From positions 248,001-312,000 of the forward strand of contig CANTFK010000153.1 in NCBI GenBank assembly GCA_947646735.1: DNA of 64,000 nucleotides. Direction: 5' to 3'. Both the position numbers and the translations under genes were made by a program. The DNA comes from Peronospora farinosa (taxonomy: Eukaryota > Oomycota > Peronosporomycetes > Peronosporales > Peronosporaceae). Each line of letters starts with the position of its first letter. Position 1 is the stretch's first letter. Below the pieces are notes generated by a model. The model saw only the letters and a program-made list of their open reading frames with translations, had not been told where the DNA came from and searched no databases. This document shows, in pieces, positions 56,686-64,000 of the stretch.

Positions 56686-59205
56686 ATGGTGCGCGTGCCC
56701 GGATCTTCGGAAGACGCGGGATTTCACCGCGAGTCCCAAGATGATAAAGATGTTCATGTCAAGAAGGAGCACAAGACCGACAAGTCGCTGGAAGACCGAT
56801 CGCCAGTGACTCAAGAAGAAACAAACAAAGGATCGAAGGACCGACCGGGCCTTGGGAGGGACCCGGTCAACATGGTCGAGGTTGAATTCATTGAAGAAAA
56901 CCCTAAATACCCTCCCTATGTCCTCGTAGAGGACACCTGGGGTCATGACGCCTATCATGATCCAGGGGACCATCAGCCGACGGTGAAAACCGAGAGGCTA
57001 AGGTCCCCAAAAAACAACAAAACAAGATCGCGCAATCCAAGCCGACGAAGCTCCGGATGAAGGCACCCGGAAACACCAAGTCGATAAGCCCCGAGAAGGC
57101 AGGACTGGCGTCATGGACAGACGCTGATGTCACGAGGGCCTACCACCAACGCAAGCTGAACGCGTTCCTGGAGAGCGACCCCGCCGCAAAGATCCTGGAG
57201 ATCCGGCAGCTGAGTCAACTTACTGGGCCGGTGTCGACCCTGCCACGGCTTCACTCCGTCACGGACGCGATCACAGCGCTGGTCACCCTTCTTCGTGAAG
57301 CGAACATGGTCGCAGGTCGGTTCGACCCGGACGATCTGCTATCCCGGGGATTCGACAGAATCACAACAACGTTAGAGCACATGCACAAGCGTCTGTCGAT
57401 CCTGGTGGGTACCACGCCAGCAACGGAACACCCACCTCTGGTGACACCCACACACACACGGTCTAAGGACAGCCAGATGACGCTTCAGGACATCACGGTG
57501 GGTCCCCACATGTACGGAGCCGCCGGCCACCTAGGGGCGAATCAAGACCCATCTCAACACCGGATGCCAAGCGGCCAGAGGGAAGCAGCTCCGTGGTCCC
57601 CAGGATCGTCCTCAACTGGGTCGGTCACTAGGATGCCCCTCGGCCCTACTGGAGCGGCGCTGCTCCAAACCCGAGCGCGCAGCGCGGAGCAGGAACCACG
57701 GGGTCTCGGAACGGCGACGCGTGGCAAGAATGAAAATCATTCCGGTTTTCAACCAATGAGGAATCAGCAAGGAAAAAAGTTGGAATTTGCTCTGCCCCGT
57801 GACGAAGATGCTGGGGGGGAAAGACCTACCTACCCGGTAGGTGATCTGCAGACCCTCTTCGACGCGGCGATGGCAAGATTTTGAATGAACACCAAGTACC
57901 GCGGGCACACGCTAACGGGAGTGTAGCAGGAGGAAGACCAGAGGCGCAAAGGACGACCGCTCACCATGACCAGCATCCAGGCATACAAATGCCAAGAGGC
58001 CACACGATGACCGACGTCGATATGGAATCCGTCGGTTCCTGTGAGTTCGACCCTGACAACATGGATTTGAGGGGACCTCAGTCGATGATGGCGAACGCAG
58101 CGTTGGGACAGATGCCAAATATGGTCCCTCGAATCAAACTCTCGGCGACCCTGGATCTTAAAGAATTTCATGGAAGAGACCAAGACGAAGACAGAGCGCG
58201 CAGCTGGGTATCGACGGTCAAGACAGCATTTATAAGAGACTGAGCACCAGATGATGAACGATGTCTCGTTTTTGGAGGGTTGCTGACTGGAACGGCACAG
58301 AATTGGTACCGTCAACTGGGTCGCTCAGTACGAGGAAACTGGAAGGACTTAATCCAAGAATTCATGATTCGGTTCTGTGGCACGGGGGTACCTGTCGCCC
58401 ATCAGTACTACCATGCGAAGAAAAGGTCGGAAGAGACCCCGCTGGATTATCTGTACCGCCTGAATGTGCTTGGACTCAGGGCGAAGATGAAGATTAAGGA
58501 TGGGTCGCCCAAGGCTCAATAGGATCATGTCGATCACTACATTTTGACGGTGGACGACCCGGAGCTAGCAGACACGTTGACTATGTTGCGTCTGGCGGAT
58601 GTAAAGAGATGAAGGAAGTATTGACAGCATGTCAGCGGACGAAGGCAAGGCGAGGCAAGATGCTGTTTGGATCAAACAAGTTTCGTCAGAAGGCACCGGC
58701 ACTACCAGAGAGGCCGAGAGATCTAAATCGCCGCTCCATACATGCAGTACGGACGCCCCCGGAAGACTCGAGCTCTGAAGATTCCAGCCCAGACTCCTCG
58801 GAGAATGAGGGAGATCTAAGACGAGTCTACCTTATGGAGAAGGAAGCGGGGAGGGATCCAAGTGTGAGGTTCTCAAAGAATCTACCGACTAGGGAGGCCG
58901 ACCAACATCGCCAGGGGGTAGACCAGCGACCCGGCCCATCATCAGCGACCCCAAACACGAGATGTGCATATTGCGGGTCCAAGAAACATGGAGATCTGAA
59001 TTGTTGGAAAAGATTGACCTGCGACCGCTGTGGAAGAAAAGGTCACCCGTCTGACCGCTGCCTGTTTGTATGCCGGGGTTGTGGAGAGATTCACGAGATT
59101 GGGAAGTGCCAGATGGAGGAGTTCTATAATTTGTTCCGTCAATGGTACAACCCAGCCAAGCATGCAGGGATGTTCCCGGAGAAACTCGAGAAGATGGCAA
59201 ATTAG
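56686..59205 (+). pseudogene. gag: Gypsy-D3 gag (broken)
   Basis: ATG at 56686 directly after the LTR. Frames 56686-57060, 57057-57884 (overlap ATGA), 57881-58243 (overlap at TTTTGAATG), 58280-58522 and 58609-59205. Capsid-like helices at 58145-58500 (LKEFHGRDQDEDRARSW, LTGTAQNWYRQLGRSVRGNW); two zinc knuckles at about 58965-59075 (CAYCGSKKHGDLNC, CDRCGRKGHPSDRC), then CRGCGEIHEIGKCQMEEFYNL. Breaks match D2 position for position (57057, 57881, TGA at 58241, TAG at 58520, a frame change at about 58605), whereas D4 is open where it can be compared. Confidence 0.85.
56687..56705 (+). other. Probable primer binding site of Gypsy-D3, overlapping gag start
   Basis: TGGTGCGCGTGCCCGGATC begins one base after the LTR and would pair with a tRNA 3' end ...GCGCACCA. 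It overlaps gag codons 1-7. D2 has the same 19 bases; D4 has a variant with about four differences, so either a different tRNA is used or the call is wrong. Confidence 0.45.
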
Positions 59206-59250
59206 GACGCTCGCCAGGTTTGAATCTGGTACGAGCCGAGCGTTCTAATT
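59200..59250 (+). promoter_or_regulatory. Hairpin at the gag stop / pol start of Gypsy-D3
   Basis: Arms 59200-59213 and 59237-59250 pair over 14 bases with one G-T; the inner loop contains CCAGGTTTGAATCTGG, a second short stem. The gag TAG (59203-59205) is in the left arm and a pol-frame TGA (59250-59252) ends the right arm, so pol can only be read from 59253 on, with no ATG before the protease. Possible recoding or internal-initiation signal. Confidence 0.5.
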
Positions 59251-59252
59251 GA

Positions 59253-62200
59253 TGTATCTTTGCATATGTGGAGAAACAGCCCAAGGAGGGGACGGGTATT
59301 CCAGTTAAGATTGGAAATATATCGAAGATTGGAAATTATCCTGTGGTCCATGTTGCTTCTTTGAAAGAACCTAATAGTTTTGTTCGAGAAAGTTCAGTAA
59401 TGGAGTTGGACTTATTGCCAGGCGAGTCTAGGGGGTACTGGAAATACCACGCCCCTACTAAATGGTTCAGGCAAGCGAAAGCCTCTGGAAAGGTCAACAA
59501 CGACCATGCAAATTTGTTGTTCGATACTGGTGCCGAGATATCCATTCTGGATATCGCCTTTGCTCGTAAGGTAGGCTGCCAAATTGATGAAAGTGAACGA
59601 CAAGAATGTACTGGTATTGGGGATGCCGTATACACCACCGAAGGACGCACTCGCATCAAGGTCACTCGGAATGGGAACTCGGTGTACATCTTTAAGGTGT
59701 GGGTAGGCCCTATGGTAGGCCAAGATGCAATTTTGGGGATGGACTTCATGGTCCCAGCCGGTATCCGGTTAGACTTGGCCGACGGAACTCTCTGCCCCCC
59801 CCGATGAAGTTAGAGTACAATTGACCGGGCGAAGGACACTGTACAATACTCGAGTATCGGATGTGAAATTAGGTCGGTATGTACAGATATCCGTTGGAGG
59901 ATGTACGGAAGTGCCTCTCAAAAGGTCGACCTCAGAACAGTGGAAATTGTGGGTCACGAGAGGCGAACGATGGGTGACCACCATGATACAAGGGATAGGA
60001 CGTCGACCGATTTTGAAGATAACCAATGTCAGCCCTCGCCCCTTAACATTGCATGAAGATACCAAGGTAGGTATGTGGTTGACTAGGGAGCAAGTTCCGA
60101 GAACGCCAGGGTTTGTCTCGGTAGGCTCTCGAAGATATGCGGAATGGCTAAATCTGGCTTATGAATCTACCACCGACCAAGTCGACCATCAGGTCGACCC
60201 AACGGAAGAGGAAGAGGGACCACTAGTGGAGAGACCAGAGTATAAGACTCCGTCATACATCTTACAGCGACCGCAGGCCCCAACCCCAATGATGAATATA
60301 ACGCACCAACCGGTACCCGACAGTGAAGAACAACTGTGCGAAGAGAGGGTGAATTGGCAGGAGGGGACCGCCCAAAAGCGGAGTGTATTTGAAGAAGACC
60401 TACATACAGTGACCACCACCAATGAGAAGGAAATCAAACTGGTAGACTTGTTACAGGCATATGACCCGGTGTGTTCTTTCGAGAGTGGGAAACTTTGGGC
60501 CGAGGACATAAACGAGGATGGGCGGCCATACCGGAAGTGGGCCCCTCATCCGAAGGCATTGAGTTAGAAGATATACAGATTCCTGAATCCAGATGAGAAC
60601 AATCCTGAAGAGGTAGACCGGTTGCGACAAATAATATGGAAGAAACGACATCTGCTGATGGGTAAAGGTAACGCTTTACCCCCGGCCGCCCGAGGAGCGA
60701 TATGCGATATCGATGTAGGGAACGCAAGACCGATCGCGCAACGCGTACGAAAGGTGGCTCCTCAATTCAGAGAGAAGCTAGCCGACCTGATCAAGGGACT
60801 GTTATCAGCAAAGATCATTCAGCCTTCCACCTCGCCATGGGCCAGCCCAATTGTAATTATCGTGAAGAAGAATGGGGTCGATATTCAATTATGTATCGAC
60901 TATCGGTTGGTGAATGATCTCACCCAGCTCATGGTTACCCGATGCCGTTGATTAACGAATTACTGGAAGATTTGGACGGAGCTTTATGGTACTGTTCCCT
61001 TGATATGGCGAGTGGTTTTTGGGTCGTCAGTATGACCGAAAGGGCGAGATTAATCTCAGCTTTCGTTACTCCACTGGGATTATTTGAATGGCTTCGGATG
61101 CCTTTTGGGCTTAAGAATGCGCCTCAGATATATATTAAAGGTTGTTGGATAATGCGCTATATGGATTCTTACGGATTCCGCCAGGGGCTGCCACAGAGGA
61201 AACAGAGGATTTGTTCGCAACAGGGGAACCAGATGCAAAATCGGGCCTCTCTATATTGGGTCGACGATCATACATTGACGATATACTTGTTCCGGCAGAA
61301 TCGTGGGACGTATTATGCCAGAAAGTGGAGCGGCTGCTAGACGTGTGTGACTATTGGAATTTGTAGGTCAGTGCCGTCAAGAGTACGTGGGGATGTCGGA
61401 ATGTCGAGTATCTTGGGCATCGAGTTTCCAAAGGGGGACTAGAGGCCCACCCAAAAGATCTTCAGTCTTTGGTCGACCTACCTCTACCGACAACGCTGAA
61501 GGGTATGCAGTCCTTTCTAGGAAGCCTAAATTACTACAGCAGGTACATCGAAGATTATGCCATATACGCGTCGATCCTTTACGAACTGAGAGAGGTGGAT
61601 TTTCACGCTTGGAGGTGCAAATTGAAGGCTAACGATAAAGTGGCGGCCCAGGAAGACGACGAAGAAAAATGGTCGAAGGTACAAGTAGCGTTTGCCATGC
61701 TCAAGAACAAGATTGCTATGGCGCCCATCCTACGACATTTTGACCCGGCTAGAGAGGCGGTCATCATTGTCTACGCAAGTGATTGGGCTATCTCGGCGTC
61801 GTTGGTGCAAAATAACGACGGCATGTACATGCCGGTAATGTTTACGAGCCGAACCCTCAAGTCAAACGAGGTGAACTATAGCATAGTGGAAAAGGAAGTG
61901 CTGGCGTTGTTACGGATATTGGAAACTTGCTTCACGATGTTGGTCACCCGACCTCATAAGGTTCTGACGAGGCATTCTACACTAGCCTGGCTAGTGAAGT
62001 CTTCGGGGTTGCAAGGTCGCTTAGGAAACTGGGCCGCTATGTTGTCACAGTGGACTTTCGAGATTGTGAAATGCAAGAAAGGCGAGGACCAGGTACTGGG
62101 GGCGTTAGCTGCCAGCATCACGCCTCGAGAGAATGTGGACTCCATTCTGTCGTCAATTGCTCCCAAGAAGCAATCCAGGCAAGTGGTCGACCTACCGACG

Positions 62201-64000
62201 CCCACTGTGGAACTAAACGAAGAACTGTATGTGATGAGTTTCGATGGGTCGGCCCAGGTGAAGCAAGGAGAAGGTGCCTGCAGCTCTATTGTGTGGAGAC
62301 TCCATGCATGGACTATAGTCGAAGCTGCGTCGAAATATCTCGACAAGTCTACGGTGAATGGAGCTGAATATGAGGGCATGTTACTGGGCTTTGACCTGTT
62401 GGAGCCAATGGAGCGACGGCGTTTGATTATTTGTGGAGACTCCAATCTGGTTGTAAGACAGATGCGTGGAGAGATTGAATGCAAAGCTTCATGTTTATCC
62501 CCGTTGCGGTCCAAGGCGTTGAGTAAGCTCCAGTCGTGGCCCACCCATGCAGTCCTACATGTGAAACGAGATTGGAATCAGAGCGCAGACTAGTTGGCCA
62601 GTGCAGCTTTACATCAGCAACAAGGGGTCGAGTCGATACCAAGAGGAGAGTGGTCAGGTCTAGAAACAATCAATCGGCTGCCGGAGGTGTTGGTCCCTAG
62701 AAACCGGGGTCAGTCGGTCAAGGTATCTGCGGTGACGAGATCACGGCTCCCCGTCAAAATATCGGGAGAGGTCATGCAAGAAGATGTGGTACAACAACTC
62801 CGGATGGATAGGATCCGAGATGCGCAAGAAGAGGAGAGCTGGGTACGCGAGTTGAAGGCATATTTGAAGGGAGACTGGAAAGACTTGTCGGTGGAAGCGG
62901 CCAGAAAATGCAGCAAAATGTCGGAGGATTACGAGATAAGTGAAGAGGGACTGCTGGTGTACTGCCCCGGCCAGAGAATCAAGGGAGACGACCGAGGCAT
63001 AACTGCCAGATTGGTGATACCTGAGAGTCTCCAAGCCGACGTCCTCCATCATTATCATACGAGTTTGGAAGGCGGCCATCAGGGGATCGGGAGTACTTAT
63101 TATCGGATCCGACGATATTGTCATTGGAGGGGTCTGTTCCGGAGTGTCCAGAAATATGTGGGTCAGTGCATGGATTGTAAGACTGGGAAAGGGAGGCCCA
63201 TTTTACAAGGGAAGTCTCCGGGGAATGTTGAAGCGACGTACCCCTTCCAAATTATCGCGATGGACCACATACCATCTCTCCCCAAGTCACATAAAGGAAA
63301 TACGGAACTACTGATCTGGGTCGACCTGTTCACAGGTTATGTGATGGCTAAAGCAAGTGCGTCACGGACAGTCCAGACAGTGGCTGAGGGATATGAAGAA
63401 TGCGTTTTCCGCCGTTTTGGTGCCAGTGAGACGATCCGTCACGATCGGGAACCGGGGTTTATGTCGGACTTCTTCCGAGCGTTCAGTCGTATGGTGGGTC
63501 AACGTCAGAGAGCGACCATGGCCTACCGACCTCAAGCGAACGGCACTGCGGAGAGAATGGTCCAGACTCTAACAAGATCGCTCAAGATGTACGTAGCCGA
63601 CGCGGGACAGCGAGACTGGGATGAATACGCGGAACGATTAACGTTCGCGTTAAATACGGCTCAAGACAGAGTACGCGAGGAAACACCGTTCTATCTGGTC
63701 CATGGATGGGATGCTAGGACCACTCTTGAGACTATGTTACCGGTGGTGAACACTCGACGTCGAGACTCAGGACCTCAGAGATGGAGATATCGGATTCACA
63801 GTCACTATCAGCGAGCAAGAGACCAAGTCAACGAGAATTTACGGTCGGCTAGTCAGGCTCGGGTACAGCCGCAAAATGAAGGGGTAGTCGGCCACGAAAT
63901 GTAGCCAGGGGCCCGGGTATGGCTATACTTAGACCGGATGAAAGAGGGGTATGCAAAAAAATTGGCCCACCTATGGCACGGACCGTTCCGAGTCCAGGAG
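59253..64000 (+). pseudogene. pol: Gypsy-D3 pol: protease, RT, RNase H, second RNase H, integrase
   Basis: Protease LLFDTGAEISILDIAF at about 59515; a run of nine C near 59795 shifts the frame. RT: CIDYRLVNDLTQL (about 60893), SLDMASGFWVVSMTERA, MPFGLKNAPQIY and YIDDILV (61271), with frame changes near 60935 and 61135. Gypsy RNase H: IIVYASDWAISASL to VLTRHSTLAWL (61760-61990). Second RNase H: FDGSA (62239), NGAEYEGM (62357), GDSNLVVRQM (62434) and NQSAD (62576-62590) followed by TAG at 62591-62593. Integrase: HHYHTSLEGGH/CMDC zinc finger (63047-63180), MDHIPSLP, RHDREPGF and NGTAERMVQ (63540), then a TAG at 63902-63904 with the same frame continuing (LAHLWHGPFRV) to the window end. Confidence 0.9.

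Larger units (their letters stand above)
55672..64000 (+). mobile_element. Gypsy-D3: D-family element running off the window
   Basis: 5' LTR (55672-56685), primer site, gag, gag-pol hairpin, protease, RT, two RNase H domains and integrase; chromodomain, antisense ORF and 3' LTR would lie beyond 64000. Inserted in aORF-D5 (left flank GGAAT). The most complete member in the window but with several stops and frameshifts. Confidence 0.92.

Noticed and set aside
59213..59236. T-arm-like hairpin as a tRNA gene
   Set aside because: There are no D arm, anticodon arm or acceptor stem of tRNA spacing around it.

Overview
The window looks like a gene-poor, repeat-rich segment of an oomycete nuclear genome, probably a Phytophthora or downy mildew relative. 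I infer this from the lineage of its Ty3/Gypsy elements (chromodomain-bearing, one family with two RNase H domains), a short secreted RxLR-like ORF, and the absence of any other recognisable host gene. I saw no rRNA gene, tRNA gene or CRISPR array. Almost every supported feature belongs to a transposable element or its remains, and most coding regions are broken, so they are annotated as pseudogenes.

Layout. 1-3873: 3' part of a plus-strand Ty3/Gypsy element (Gypsy-A) with pol, an intact antisense ORF (aORF), a polypurine tract and a 3' LTR. 3874-10908: three tandem units of about 470 bp, the middle one split by a complete minus-strand Copia element (4387-10006; 207-bp LTRs; 5-bp target duplication AGTTG). 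11400-18176: decayed minus-strand Gypsy-B with 5' LTR and primer binding site. 18541-22297: 3' end of plus-strand Gypsy-F with its own antisense ORF and an LTR interrupted by a palindrome-rich repeat. 22298-25869: another LTR-like copy with the RxLR-like ORF, then palindrome-rich repeats carrying a decayed hAT transposon (23759-24877).

25870-64000 is dominated by one Ty3/Gypsy family, called Gypsy-D here (copies D1-D8). D1 (plus) has pol, chromodomain, a long antisense ORF and part of a 3' LTR. D2 (minus) has LTR, gag and protease and sits in a minus-strand Gypsy-C, which abuts a plus-strand pol fragment, Gypsy-E. D4 (minus) has LTR and gag. 46679-49243 holds two D-type LTRs swollen by minisatellites. 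49244-52930 is a 5'-truncated plus-strand Copia. 52931-55671 holds D8 and D5 antisense-ORF pieces and the D5 LTR. D3 (plus, 55672 to the window end) has LTR, gag, protease, RT, two RNase H domains and integrase.

The most interesting pattern is that several Gypsy lineages (A, B, D, F) carry an extra gene on the opposite strand between pol and the 3' LTR. It encodes a low-complexity, charged, coiled-coil protein of unknown function. In A, B and F its tail is antisense to the pol tail. In family D three copies (D1, D5, D8) share a recognisable architecture. Other points: a half-tRNA primer site in the intact Copia, a hairpin with a T-arm-like loop at the gag stop of family D, and two D copies that share the same inactivating lesions.
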